DNA of 64,000 nt from Canna indica (taxonomy: Eukaryota; Streptophyta; Magnoliopsida; Zingiberales; Cannaceae). The notes under the pieces were generated by a model. It made no database searches. It was given only the letters and a program-made list of their open reading frames with translations, and was not told the origin of the DNA. The translations under genes and the position numbers were made by a program. The stretch spans positions 12,369,501 through 12,433,500 of the forward strand of contig CP136896.1 of assembly GCA_034359265.1 (NCBI GenBank), read 5' to 3'. Position 1 is the stretch's first letter. The number at the start of each line of letters is the position of its first letter. Below are positions 25,005-36,443 of this stretch, piece after piece.

Positions 25005-27119
25005 TGTGGGCGAAATGACGATACTAGAGGGGGGGGGTGAATAGTGTGTTTACTAATTTAAATTAGTCTAAATTCACTTTTAATCGTTTCTTAAGTCGGT
25101 TTAGGCAATTTACGATTTAATGATGGATGCGGAAGCGATATAAATAATTAAGCACAAGCAACAATAAAATAATGCAAACACGATAATTTATAGAGGTTCG
25201 GCCCCAATGTCTACTCCACTACCTAAGCACCCCACTTAGGATTTCCAAACTAGTTTTACTAGATTAATTTACGTTTCCCTTGCACGAGGACTTTTCACCG
25301 GAAAGACGCACTCTCGACCTAAGACACTTCCACACCCGGAAGTTACCGCCTTCTTATCGAGAGTCCTCTTCCACCTCAACCCTGAGGGGCAACTAAACTA
25401 ATCTTAGCAACAACTTCGTTTAATTACACCGGTGGATATAAACCTCAAACAGCAAGGCTACCACCAATTTCAAGACCTAACAGCCCTAGGTCTTTTTACA
25501 CGCACAAATCCAAATTAACAGCTAAAATACAATTGAAAAGAGGTTAAAATAAACCAAGAGTTCGTGCTCTTTTGCAATCCTTCAATCCTTCAACTCGTCA
25601 AGTAGTAGAGCTTGAATCAACACCCGAGTTGAGGAGCAAAGCTTGTGCGCTTGTAGAAGAACTCGACAGAAAGCAGCGCGAGCTCCAAACAATTTCTTTG
25701 AAGGCTTTGATCTCCTTTTAAATGTTCAATAAAAATTTGTAGGAGTGAAAGAAGATCATTAAAAGGGGTTAGAACAAGTATATTTATACCTTACGAAGAA
25801 ACGACAGCTTCAACGGATAGAAAAGTATCTGTTGCAGAGCGCCGGTCGAATGGTTGGTCGACCGACCTATCGATCGGTCATTCAACCGCTTCTATTTTCT
25901 CTCTGGTCGATCGACCGACGGTCGACCACCCAAACGCAAGATCTTCGATCCCGACATCTGGTCGACCCGTCGGTCGATCGACGCGATCTTGCGTCTTCAG
26001 CAAGCGTAGGTCGGTCGACCGAAATAGCTAGGGGTGAGCATGGACCGGTTAACCGGTCCATTAGCCAAAAAATACCGGTCCATTAACTTCGGTTTTTCAA
26101 AACCATTAACCATAAATCGGTCCATTAACTTCGGTTAACCGCTATTTCGGTTTCAGTTTTTTCGGTTCGGTTAACCGATAATTTTTGGTTAACCAATAAA
26201 ATTTTTTAACCTACAAACATAATAATATTATGCAAATTATAGAGAAAAATTCAAACAAATACCGAATTCTCATTGAGAAAAAAAAAGTCAAATCACTTGA
26301 ACGAAGATGATGTTCTACGAAAACTAATATTTTATATTTTTTTATAAATTTTATAAATTTTTTAATAATTTTTTTATATTTTTTATAATTTTCTATAATT
26401 TTTTATAGTTTTCTGTAATTTTTTATAATTTTTTGTAATTTCTTAAAAAAATTTATAATTTATAAATCATTATTTAATATATATATATATATATTATTAA
26501 AAATTAATAAATTATATCTAACCGATCAGTTAACCGAAACCGGTGGACTTTTTACCTCTTGGACTGAAACCGAAACCGAAATCGAAAACCGATTTTTCAA
26601 AAAATAAAAACCGAAACCGTAAAAATCGGTTTTTTTTGCTCACCCCTAGAAATAGCTCTGCGTTTTTTCTTCCCTATGTTCGGTCGACCGAATGCCTACT
26701 GCCTCTTTTCGGCACTAGTCGATCGACCGAAACTGCTGGTGCCATTTACTTTACCCTATTCGGTCGACCTCCCGGTCGACCGAACTTAGGCTGAGTTGTA
26801 TTTTTCAGTCGATTTCTTCCGCGCTTCATTTCCAGGTTCTGACTTTCAACGAGCATCATCTTGGAGAGCTTTTCACATGATCTTTGGACTCGTCCAAGCG
26901 ACTTTGGTGCACGCGTCGCTCTTCGAGAAGTTTTCGCGACAAACCCGAGCGCGACGATCAATGTCCTTCCGATTTCTGATTTTTCCGATCGAGGACATCG
27001 AACGATAATTGATATGGAATCTGAAAGATATTCTCAATGAAATCATTAGTCGTATGTTTGTTATCATCAAAACCATCAAAACTGAGATTAAGACTAAGGT
27101 TGAAAACCTAAATCCAACA
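25005..27119 (-). mobile_element. Solo copia LTR (family Z, copy D) inside the LINE
   Basis: On the plus strand it starts TGTGGGCGAAATGACG, has a G run and GGTGAATAGTGTG, and ends AAATCCAACA. These are the start and end types of the LTRs at 33975, 38420 and 47166, so transcription orientation is minus. The TSD is GAAGG (25000-25004) against GAAAG (27120-27124). There is no internal region, so it is a solo LTR. It is interrupted by a hAT MITE at 26029-26648; without it the length is about 1.5 kb. The TATA box (minus) is near 25781-25788. Confidence 0.8.
26029..26648. mobile_element. hAT-type MITE with CGGTTAACCG repeats
   Basis: A 620-bp element, TAGGGGTGAGCA...TGCTCACCCCTA, with perfect 12-bp terminal inverted repeats. 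It is flanked by perfect 8-bp TSDs GAAATAGC (26021-26028, 26649-26656). Subterminal arrays of GGTTAACCG and ACCGAAACCG flank an AT-rich core. No transposase. It interrupts the solo LTR. Confidence 0.92.
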
Positions 27120-27124
27120 GAAAG

Positions 27125-27535
27125 GAGATGTTAGAAATCTGGGTGATGAAGTAGAGCCTCGTATTATAAGATTGGGGATGCGGGCTCAGCATTTAGGCAA
27201 GAGGAATTCAACTAAGGAAGACCAGTATGGGAAAGCAAATCAAATTCCTAAAGCAGAGAGTAGCAGTATAACTAGTAATTCTCAATTTGGTTTTATAACA
27301 AGCTTTTTGGATTTAAATGATGTCAATATGTCTCCTGTAAGTAGTAATAATGTTGGATGTGGTACATGTATTATGAATACTGAGAACCTGCATGTAAGTA
27401 GTTTTGATAAAATTAATGAAAGATTTGTTACTCAGGTGGAACATATTCATGTTCTGTTGGAGGCGAGGAGTGCAAGACAATAGTCCGCTGCCTCCTCTAC
27501 TCTTCCATTTGAGTGGGGAGTGACTGCCCTGCGAG
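27125..27535 (+). other. LINE 3' region after the solo LTR
   Basis: This continues the LINE downstream of the RNase H region. It carries a 103-codon open frame (27172-27483) with no domain I recognise and then untranslated sequence. It links the ORF2 end at 25000 to the poly(A) at 27976. Confidence 0.5.
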
Positions 27536-27951
27536 TAGAGGTGGCAATGGGTTGAGCCCGCCCATGGGCGGCACAGGCCCGGCCCAGCATGATTGTGCCC
27601 AGGAGACGGGCCGAGCTCGTCTCTTGGGCACGCGGCCCGAGCACGACACACGGGCCGAGCATGGCCCGTGCGCTCCAGGCTAGGTCTGGCACGCTCCGGC
27701 CTAGGCCTGGCGCGCCCAAGCCTGGTCCTGACGCGCGCCAGGCCTGGTCTGGTCCGAGCCAGAGTTTGGCTCTGGCTCGACCGAGTAGATTTTAAAAAAA
27801 ATTAAAATTTTAAATTTAAATATTTAAAAAATTAAATTAAATTATTTAATTATTCGGGCCGGCCCAAGCTCGAGTGGGCGGGCTCGGGCCCGGGCTGGGC
27901 TTGCCCGCGGTGTGTTCTGGTTGTGCCAAGCACGGCCCATTGCCACGTCTA
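27536..27951. mobile_element. hAT-type MITE with GGCCCGG repeats
   Basis: A 416-bp element starting TAGAGGTGGCAATGGG and ending CCCATTGCCACGTCTA. The 8-bp flanks are CCTGCGAG (27528-27535) and CCTCTGAG (27952-27959), two mismatches. GC-rich arms of repeated CGGGCC/GGCCTGG words surround a short AT core. Open frames here on both strands are artefacts of GC content. Confidence 0.8.
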
Positions 27952-27999
27952 CCTCTGAGTCTATTTTCTTTATAATAAAAAAAAAGTTGGTTCAATATG

Positions 28000-28555
28000 A
28001 ATCATGCCTAATTTCGATCTAAATCAGTTCAAATTATTTTCGGTTCATCAAATAAAATTTTAACTCAAACTCAAACTGAATCCCAATTGAGTCAACACAG
28101 AACATAGCGTTAACTAGAGGACGTGGATACAATTTGACAATTTGTCTAAATAAATAATGATAAAAAAATATTATCTCTGACTAAAGTTATATAAAAATTT
28201 CAACCTCCTTTAGTTGGCATTTGTGCTGGGCGACGAATGTAACGGTCCGTTATCTTCGTCTCCTCAAAAGGGCGAGGTAAGACCTCGGAGAGTCCGCCCA
28301 GAGCGTGTTATGCGGGCGTCACACCGGTGACTGGATGGCAGGGGGTACTCAAGTCACGTGCTCCGTACGAGAAGTCTATTTCTATTACCTCCATCAAGTG
28401 GGTCCCGCAGTAACTAAAAAATAATAATGAAGCCAGAATAGGTACTGGTAATATTACCCGCTCCTTCGATTTGAGTGAGTACGGGCTTCATGCTGGAGCC
28501 ACCTCTCATCTAGAATAGGAAGATGGATATACAATTGAGTGGCGATATCTGAGTT
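28000..28555. other. Upstream region of the coiled-coil gene
   Basis: AT-rich to about 28200, then a more GC-rich proximal promoter with a G-box core CACGTG at 28355-28360. No coding sequence seen. Confidence 0.45.
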
Positions 28556-28563
28556 TATATAAT
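28556..28563 (+). promoter_or_regulatory. TATA box of the coiled-coil gene
   Basis: TATATAAT lies about 30 bases before the probable start of the untranslated first exon, which ends at 28812 with donor GAG|GTATTC. A GAGCGAGC repeat occurs in the leader at about 28728-28757. Confidence 0.55.
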
Positions 28564-28812
28564 TTTTATTTCCCTGTTCCTGTTCTGAGCTTCAATAGCT
28601 GATCCTCAAGCAACCGAAGCCGCCAAATCATTCGCCGTCGTCATCGTTCAAAAAGCAAAAGAAAAAGAAAAAAATTAACAAAATCCAGAAAAGGAATTGA
28701 GTCCCTGAGAAGGAAATAATAAAGGAGAGAGCGAGCGAGCGATCGAGCGAGCGAGGGGAGTAGGACGGAAGCATTCTCGGAAGTGTGATTCTCGTTCTGC
28801 CGGTTGCATGAG

Positions 28813-29906
28813 GTATTCTCCGCTATATTCCTCTATTTCCCTTTTGCTACTGGTTTTCTCCTCCCTCATTTGCTGCTTCAAATTGGGCTATTTGCCTATT
28901 TCTCGCTTTGGATCGTTCGTGTCGATCGTTTTGGATGTTTTCATCGATCAATAGATGGCCTGTTGATATGATGCTTCTAATTTGTGCATTTGTGTTAGAA
29001 TGAGTACCTAGTGAACTGCGTGGATGCTTTTGAGAAAAGGTAAAATTGAGCGGTTTTTTACTCACACGGGAATGTGAAATAGTTCCACTTCTGTTGGTTT
29101 GAGTTGCTGAAGGTGCTGATTTTGGCCCGTAGGTCTTGTTTTCTTGGCAGGGGAAACAAGTTAGACGTCTAACACTAGGGTTTTTATGCTAGTTGGTTTA
29201 GGGTTCATGTATATGAGTGAAATGAGCCGGAGAGGAAGTATCTTGTCGCCGATTGGGTTTGGGACGAATATGATAATTCGCCCAAATTCGCCATATTTTT
29301 ACTTTCACATGTATATTACAAGTGAACGACTTCTAGTTTAGCACTTGAACTGGGATTAACTATGAGAAATTTGTGTGCACTTGGTGACAGACTATAAAAT
29401 AAGTTTGGTTGTCCGTCTAGTGTAGGTTGGATCATAAGGTTGAAATGAAGGGCATTAGTTGACAAAAGTTATAGTGAAGACAAAAGTTGGAGAGGTGGCA
29501 ACTGCAAGATAGGTTTTAAATGAATTAAGATTAAACAAGAGGGGAGGAACTAATTATTTGATAAATGTAGGATAAATATGGAAAAGCAGTGAACATTTAG
29601 TAGACACTTGTAACTTTTAATTGATGAAATAATATTGGGTCATTATTTGATATTCAGATTTAGGGATCTCTTTCTATAATGTCCTTTCAACTAAGCTCTG
29701 ACCAAAAACTGGACTTGCCAACTGATGCATAGGCAAGTGATTAAATCTTGTTTTATGAGTTAGTTTGCTGGTCAGGTATATTTATCAATTTTATTCAATA
29801 AACTTACAATTTAGCCACATATATATGATTGTAAATTTTCTAAAAGAAAAAGTTGTGTTACTTTTTGAAACTTCTACAATGACACCATTTATGTATAGAC
29901 TCAGAA

Positions 29907-29957
<51 letters not shown>

Positions 29958-30502
29958 TTATGAACTATGAAGCAAACCCAACTATAGAACTATAGAATTA
30001 CTGGACATCTGTTATAATGTCACTGCTTACTGATTCTGTTGGCACCTCTTACAATAATATTACCCAAGTTGTGCCCTAAGTACCAGTAGCTTAATCAAGT
30101 AATCAACAACAAGCACAACGATGGTATTTGCATTTCTGTTCCATTAGTACAATGGTGCTCTTCATGCATCCCTTTTTTCTTTTCAGTTATAACTTTCTCA
30201 TGCAATATTGACGGGAAAGTTGCCTGAGAATTCGAAATTTTTGTCTAATGTATAGTTGTTCCTATCCATGAATCTGTTGGACTAGTTCCTAAGAAATTGC
30301 CCTTAAGTTTTTTTATTGGAACCTCCTAAAGGATAGCTCTTGCCTCTAACTTGCCTGCCAAGAAATGATCTTGTATAAGGGTATATTTATCACCAACCAT
30401 GATGTGGTCTCATTATTGGTTGGCAGTACATATACTCGTTATGTGAAATAATTACTCCTGTCTGCCAATCTAATTTATTATCTTCGTTTCTCTTTTTCAC
30501 AG
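28813..30502 (+). other. Intron in the 5' UTR of the coiled-coil gene
   Basis: A 1.69-kb intron with donor ATGAG|GTATTC and acceptor TTTTTCACAG|GTCAAG. The coding start follows 47 bases later. It contains no gene and holds the TG/TA microsatellite at about 29908-29953. Confidence 0.6.
29908..29953. repeat. (TG)n(TA)n microsatellite
   Basis: A short run of TG followed by about 17 TA dinucleotides, inside the 5'-UTR intron. A likely length-variable marker. Confidence 0.95.
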
Positions 30503-30549
30503 GTCAAGTTCACAGTGTAAATCGGTTTTGCTTCATATCCATTCTTAAA

Positions 30550-32293
30550 ATGAGATCGAAAAGAAATGCAACCATACGGAGAGGTGAAAAGCTGAATCAT
30601 TTCAGAGGGGACGGACCAAATTGGGTTCTTATTGCTGGAGGTGCTTTGCTCAGTACTCTTTCAATAAGGTTGGGATGCAAGCTTAAACAGGCCTTGCTAC
30701 CAAAGCAGGAAGACGCAGGTTCGATGTGTACCTACTTTTAAATTTACTCATCATTCAAAATTTTATATTCAACTTCAAAATTATTTTACTTAGGAAATAT
30801 GAAATTTACACCCAAGAGAATGTCAGGAGCAGGCCAGAAAAATTCAAATCTATGTAAATGTAATCAGGATGATGATACTCGCTATCACTGTCTTTCAGGT
30901 ATGTTCCCCTCAATTATCTTTTTAATGAAAAGCCAACTAACCTTCCTGAGCATTTTATTGAAGGGACAAGAGAAAGTGCAGATTTGCAATCTCCAGCTAT
31001 TGCATTTTTCTAATCTATTAAAGTTAACTAGCATAATGTTGTTGATGAATGAGAACTCATTGGTTGTTATAATTTACATAATGACTGCTATGTTATGAAT
31101 CAAAATGGCATCAACAAGCAAAAGCAGTACCGTGTAGGAGAATCACATGTTATACTGAGCATGGTAAAATGCTTCTCTCTATAAGGAACAGGTCAATAGA
31201 CCATCTGTATTTACACCCAATTTGCTTAACAATTTCCTTAAATGGGGTCAATGCCTAACTAGTCCTGCCAAAGCTCAAATACTTGTGCTTGGATAATACT
31301 TGTACTAAAATAGGGCATTTGTCAAGTTTTAATAATTTTGCTCTATGATGTAGTAGGTATAATTGCTGTTTTTGGTCTGAACTTAATACTTTTCTGTTAG
31401 AGGACTGTCTTCTAATTGCAGATGCAATTCAATTGAAGATAATTATTTTGTCCTTTCAAATCCTATAGTTGAAGTTAAAGGAGACTTTTGAACAGGCACC
31501 AGAGAGAGATACTGATATGCTCTATTGCTTTATAGCTTATACTACAGGGATATCTGATGGAATGGACATCAAGCAATCTAAAATTCCAATGTCAACAGAA
31601 ATTGATGTCTCCCTTCCACTAGTAAAGTTTGCAGAAGAGGAACCAAACAAAGATAATGGGAGTATGATTTGGGCATCATCACCTGAGCGTCTTGAGCTTC
31701 CCCAAAAGCCATTTCACCACTCAAGCAGCTCAGATTCCCCCTGCTTCTCGGAATCTGCTTCTGATATCTATAGCAAAAGAGAGGTTATACAGAAGCTGCG
31801 CCAGCAGCTTAAGAGAAGGGATGACGTGATAATGGAGATGCAAGCTCAGATAACGGACCTTCAGCATTCTCTATCCATTCAGATGACACAATCTGGCCAT
31901 CTACAGGCTCAGATAGATGCAGCTAACAGGGACTTGTTTGATTCCCTAAGAGAAATCCAGCGGTTGAGAAAGATAATTGCTGATTATTGTGTCGCGGAAG
32001 TAATCTCACCTGAGAAGCCAGCAAGGCTTTGGTGTCCAGAAGTTGCAAACGGAGTAATGAATGGGCATGCTGATAGTGCAGACGACCTGAAGGCTCAGGG
32101 CATAGGGGTGGAAAGGGGGATAGGCGACTTGATGAAGGTGGAGATGTTGAAGAAGGAAGTTGGGGAACTGATGGAAGTGATAGAGGGAAAGAATTTCTTG
32201 ATTCAGAGCTACAGGGAACAGAAGGTTGAGTTGTGCTCAAAGATGGAGGAGTTGCAGCTAAAACTGAATTCACATGTTCCAAATATTTTGTAA
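30550..32293 (+). CDS. Coiled-coil protein with N-terminal hydrophobic segment, 339 aa
   Basis: Three coding exons, 30550-30718, 30794-30898 and 31548-32293 (1020 nt), have GT-AG junctions and keep frame. Residues 24-40 (WVLIAGGALLSTLSIRL) are hydrophobic after a basic start, a possible membrane anchor. A Ser-rich acidic stretch (SSPERLELPQKPFHHSSSSD) precedes a predicted coiled coil at about residues 165-240 (KLRQQLKRRDDVIMEMQAQI, then LQAQIDAANRDLFDS). A second helical stretch lies near the C-terminus. Start choice: the 30550 ATG is the first in the exon and begins MRSKRNATIRRGEK. I recall similar uncharacterised plant proteins but no function. The frame open upstream of 31548 is intron read-through. 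Confidence 0.8.
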
Positions 32294-32629
32294 GATGTCT
32301 TGCTTGGATAGTGAATTCTTGTATCTTAGAATTCAATGTACCTCCTGCAAAGACCATTCTATTTGTTTTCTATATTGTCTCTAATTTGCGGTGATCAATT
32401 ACATGGTTAAACGTACACAGATAGTGTAGGCTAAGCTGTTTTGGTGTTTTTATTTTCTGTCATTTGTGTTTTTTCATTTTAATCATTCGTCAGTGGTTAT
32501 CAATTTTATTTTTCAAACATATGTTCTTTTCAATTGTCTGAATGATTATCTCTTTTTTATTTTGATCATTCATTTGAATTATTTATCAATTAAATATGAT
32601 TTTCTTCCATTTTATTAATGACTGAATTT
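32294..32629 (+). other. 3' UTR and flank of the coiled-coil gene
   Basis: AT-rich and non-coding. Runs directly into the truncated copia at about 32630. Confidence 0.5.
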
Positions 32630-32633
32630 ATCC

Positions 32634-33917
32634 TTACATATTAACTCTATCATTCAAGTGTTCTATTTGATCACTCAAAAATTTATTTTCACCCTTTAGT
32701 TTTTCATTCTTATTTTCTAGACTTTTCTTAACATTTTCAAATGCATTCTTTTCGTTCTTAAGGCTATCTATTTTTTTACCCTTAAGGCTATCTACCTTTT
32801 TTCTTAAGGCATTGCAAGAAAGTAACATATTATCATTTTCTATTTCTAAGGATCGGTTGTCTTTTTAGGTTCGTTAATTTTTTTTCTAATTGTATTAAAC
32901 TCATCATGCATTTGATCAAATTCAATTTCTAAGTATTCTTGCGTAAAGGAAAGCTCACCAAAAGTAAATTTTACCTCGTTATCACTTGTCATGAGGCAAA
33001 GGTTTACCTTCTCGCTTTTGATCTCCTCTTTATTTGATGAGGATTCACTCTCATTCCAAGAAGTGATTATTGTCGTCTTCTTCTTCTTGTACTTGTCCTT
33101 CTTGTAAGGAGTGGATGTAGAGGCTATGTCGCCCGGTCTTGTTGCAATTGTAGCAAGTGTAGCCTCCTTTGCCTCTCCTCATGCCGCCCCTCATAAAGTT
33201 CATGAACCTTGTCATCATCGTCATTTCTTCAAAGTCATTCATTTCTTCTTCGGATGATGAAAGTTCTTCAACCCGGTGTGATGCTTTTAAAGCAATGGTC
33301 TTGCTTTTGAGGACATCTTCTTTCTTGTGTGCCCTCATGTAGATCTCATGGGTCATGAGAGATCCAATGAGCTTGGTAAGCTTCAAGGTAGCCAATTGCT
33401 TGGCTTTCATGACCGCAATTACCTTTATCACTAACTTCTCCTTTTCTTTTATGTCTTTTCCAAGATTAGATAAGTCATTAGTAATATTTTGGAAACGAGC
33501 ATACATGGCATCAATTGTTTCATGCGAAAGCATTCTAAACATTTCATAATCTTGCATGAGAAGGCTTATCTTAGATTCTTTAACTTGAGAAGTGTCTTCA
33601 CGTGTAGTCTCTAGGACATTCCAAAGTTCAAAGGCGGACTTACAAGTAGAAATACGATTAAACTCATTAATGGATAGGCCACAATATAATGCATTAATGG
33701 CCTTGGCATTTGCATTAAAGAGTCTAATATTTTCCGAGTTCCACTCATCCATATTCTCAGTGGGTTGCTTATACTTTATTTGAATCATCCTCCATACATC
33801 CATGCCTAGTGATTGAAGAAAGTTATTCATTCTTATCTTCCAATAGACATAGTTGTTACCATCAAAGAGTGGTGGAGTATGAGTAGAGGACCCTTGAGCT
33901 AGTTGGATTTCGGACAT
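32634..33917 (-). pseudogene. Family Z copia gag (copy A), decayed
   Basis: From ATG 33917 the start MSEIQLAQGSSTHTPPLFDG is the usual beginning of this Gag type. It continues with WRMIQIKYKQP and FELWNVLETTREDTSQVK to about 33051. A zinc knuckle starts CYNCNKTGRH near 33150 but a frameshift destroys its last Cys. Downstream, out of frame, a Lys/Glu/Asn-rich coiled-coil segment (32634-32828) matches the same region of the intact copy at about 45380-45600. Confidence 0.85.
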
Positions 33918-33960
33918 TCTAAGTTGTAGAGTAGATGGTTAAGTCTAATCCTATGACCTT

Positions 33961-33972
33961 GCTCAGATACCA
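33961..33972 (-). other. Primer binding site of copia copy A
   Basis: Minus-strand TGGTATCTGAGC, two bases inside the LTR end, is one base off the initiator-Met tRNA site TGGTATCAGAGC. The corresponding site in the complete element is TGGTACTAGAGC, just inside 47166. Confidence 0.85.
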
Positions 33973-33974
33973 AA

Positions 33975-34958
33975 TGTTGGACAAATATTCACACTAAAAG
34001 GGAGGTTGAATAGTGTGTAGCTAAAACTAGATTTAACTTAATTCTTTTCGATTCAAATACGTTCACAACTAATTCGAGGTTCTTTTAATTATGATGATTT
34101 GACAAGTAAAGATATCAAATGAAAGCAAGTAACCAAGGCAACGCTAACACAATTGATTATAGTGGTTCGGCCAACCACCTACTCCATTACCTTGGCTCCC
34201 ACACCAAGGATTTATAACCAAACCTCTTTATAGACTAAATGTTTCTCTTTGGATACAATGAGGACTCACTTCTCAACCCTTTGTGAAAGCCTCAACACTT
34301 ATTCACTTAGGCAAACACACAAATATACAAAGAAACCCTAAGATGTTTACATAGTACACCTTATAAGCTAACAATGAAAAACACACTTGAATAACAATGA
34401 AAACAAGATCTAAAGGAGCAAGGAAATGAACCAAGCTTGTGTGCTCCTTTCTTAGCCTTCGAAGCCTCCAACTTTGAAGGGCTTAGAAATCACTCTTGAA
34501 TGCTTAATCAACTGTAGAGAGGGTTAGGTGAGTGTTTATGAGGGGTATTTATAACCCCTTACTTGGATAGGTCACCCAACGGGCAAAAACATGCCCGTTG
34601 GCCTCAACCGGTCGGGGCCTTCTGTTCATTTTCAGCCTCCAGCAGTCGATGGCCGACTGATGGCCCGGTTGACCGATCGTCGACCGACCATCGGCTTGAA
34701 ACTTGGAAATGCTTATTCTTCACCATTTTGTCGTGCAATGTTTGTTTCAGGGTTTCGTTCGAGTTTTGACTTGATAATTATTGCAATCAGGTTTAGGATG
34801 AATTCCTAGAGGTATATTACATGATTCCTATTTCTAATCCTAGGATTCTACGCGATCGTCGTCGGAGCCATTTTTTGCGTTTCTTGGCATTTTTTCGAAC
34901 GAAGTTCACATGTGTATCGTATCATCAACCTGAACTCAAAACTCCCCTTGAGCCAACA
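33975..34958 (-). mobile_element. LTR of family Z copia, copy A
   Basis: 984 bp, plus-strand TGTTGGACAAAT...GAGCCAACA. It has the family layout in minus orientation: hairpin at 34576-34601 and TATA box at 34546-34554. It shares the plus-strand block GTGGTTCGGCCAACC...CCTTGGCTCC with copies B and C. Confidence 0.85.
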
Positions 34959-36440
34959 AACTATTCCCCTTCTCCTGATTAAAACCAAGTATAAAGACTT
35001 GTAGCTAAGTCCCCTGGCCACCCCTAAAAATTGTTCTTGGTGCTGACGGCTCTTTAGCAAAGCTTTCTATATGCTTTTTTCGATATGTAAAAAGCTTGTT
35101 AATTCAGGTAGCTCTACATCTATCTTGTATGACTCGTGGATGCCCGACTTGCCTTTTAGTTATAAGCCTACTTATTTAAACATGAATCTCTTTGGTGATG
35201 ATGTTCTCCTAGATACTTTAATTGAAAATTAAAATTGGAAGCCACTTGAGGTAATGGATGGTTTCGGTCCGGTGCCGGGCAAGTCCATATTAAAGATCAA
35301 GTTGCCTTTGATACCTAATGATGATTTATATGTTTGGAGCTATGACTTAGGGGTAGAGTTACTACTAAGTCAGCTTATTATTTTTTTAGAAACCATGAAC
35401 CTAGCTTATATCCAATCCCTGCTCCATTTCCATGGCACCTTCTTTGGAAAGTCTCCTCCCCTCCTAAAGTAAAGTTGTTTGCCTCGAAGCTTTTGCATAT
35501 CATAGGTTGCCTACTAAATCTCGTCTCCTTAGATTTGGAATCCTTGATTCAGACTCCTGCTCCTTGTGTTCCTCAGCTTTAGAGTCGATTCAGCACCTTT
35601 TTTTTATTTCCCTTTCGCATCCCAAGTTTGGAACCTTCTCACCTATAAGACCGAGGTCCCATTTTCCAATCGATCCTCATGGAGTTTGGGTGCTTGATTG
35701 ACTAATTCCTCCTCTCATTTAATGGTTGAGATGTTCAAGTTGGCCATCATCGCGAACTCCTACTGGTTCATCTGATACGCTAGAAATAGTTTGTTGCACG
35801 AAGTCCGGCAGCCTACCCCCTCATGTCTAGCTACTAGGATTTTGGGATTCACCAATGATTATTTAAACATACCCGGTCGAGGGAACTTTAAATAGTAATT
35901 TATCTTTAATTAAATGGATTCCCCCGTCATTGAACCTTCTTAAGATAAATTGTGATGCCTCCTTAGCCAATAATGCAGTGGTACCGGATTTGTCATTCTC
36001 GACACAACTAGAGCTTGCCTTGCTATTTCATGTTCAATGCACTTTGATCTTTCGGTTCTGTTGCTGGAAGCTTTAGCTGTTAAAAATGCATTACTTTTTG
36101 TTATTGACGAAGGCTTGCCACTGTTTGTAATTGAAACAGACTCTAAAATCTCGGTGGATGCCCTTAACAACTCCTCGATTGTCCCTTGGTCCATCGCATC
36201 CACGATCAACAACATTCTATTCTTGAAGACCATTTGTAATGTAGTTGACTTTATTTTTTGTTTTCATGAGGGTAATGTAGCTGCCCACTAGCTAGCAAAT
36301 CGCGCCAGAGTCTCCTTGACTCTTTTGTTTGGCATTCCACCCGGCCTCTTGACTTGGAGGCCATTTTGTATTTTGATATTTTTGGCTCTGGCTCTCGCCG
36401 GACATCTTAATATATGCTTTTCTTTTCAGTAAAAAAAAAA
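34959..36440 (+). pseudogene. LINE 3' fragment: zinc-binding RT tail and RNase H
   Basis: A second LINE, 5'-truncated. KVKLFAWK-type and LPTKSRLLRFGI...CSLCSS...ESIQHLFF (about 35470-35640) form the RT-associated zinc-binding region. RNase H follows at about 35940-36290 with LKINCDAS, LALLEALAVKNALLF-like and FVIETDSKISVDAL. It ends in a poly(A) run at 36430-36440 directly against gypsy sequence. Several stops and frameshifts. Its 5' part was lost at the LTR copy A boundary. Confidence 0.8.
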
Positions 36441-36443
36441 CTT

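Larger units (their letters stand above)
18751..27982 (+). mobile_element. LINE (non-LTR retrotransposon) with nested insertions
   Basis: The element is bounded by an identical 17-bp direct repeat (18734-18750 and 27983-27999) and ends in a short poly(A) run at about 27976-27982, the signature of target-primed reverse transcription. It holds ORF1 (DUF4283-like RNA-binding protein) and ORF2 (endonuclease, RT, zinc-binding region, RNase H). Later insertions are an LTR fragment at 20282-20622, a solo copia LTR at 25005-27119 and a hAT MITE at 27536-27951. Without these it is about 6.4 kb, a usual plant LINE size. Many stops make it inactive. Confidence 0.9.
32630..34958 (-). mobile_element. Truncated copia of family Z (copy A)
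   Basis: On the minus strand: complete 5' LTR (33975-34958), primer binding site, then gag from 33917 to about 32634, where it stops abruptly next to the host gene 3' region. Pol and the 3' LTR are missing. It belongs to the same broad family as the 38420-48481 element. Confidence 0.85.

Noticed and set aside
27313..27805. Several overlapping GC-rich frames on both strands
   Set aside because: They fall in a hAT MITE with defined ends and TSD; openness comes from GC content.
29908..29995. Open frame over the TG/TA repeat
   Set aside because: Translation of a microsatellite inside an intron.
31469..31547. Possible upstream extension of the last exon of the coiled-coil gene
   Set aside because: An acceptor ACTACAG|GG at 31548 joins in frame to exon 3 and gives a smooth protein; the upstream part is intron that happens to be open.
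31923..32357. Minus-strand frame of 144 codons
   Set aside because: Antisense shadow of the coiled-coil exon with low-complexity Ser/Pro content.
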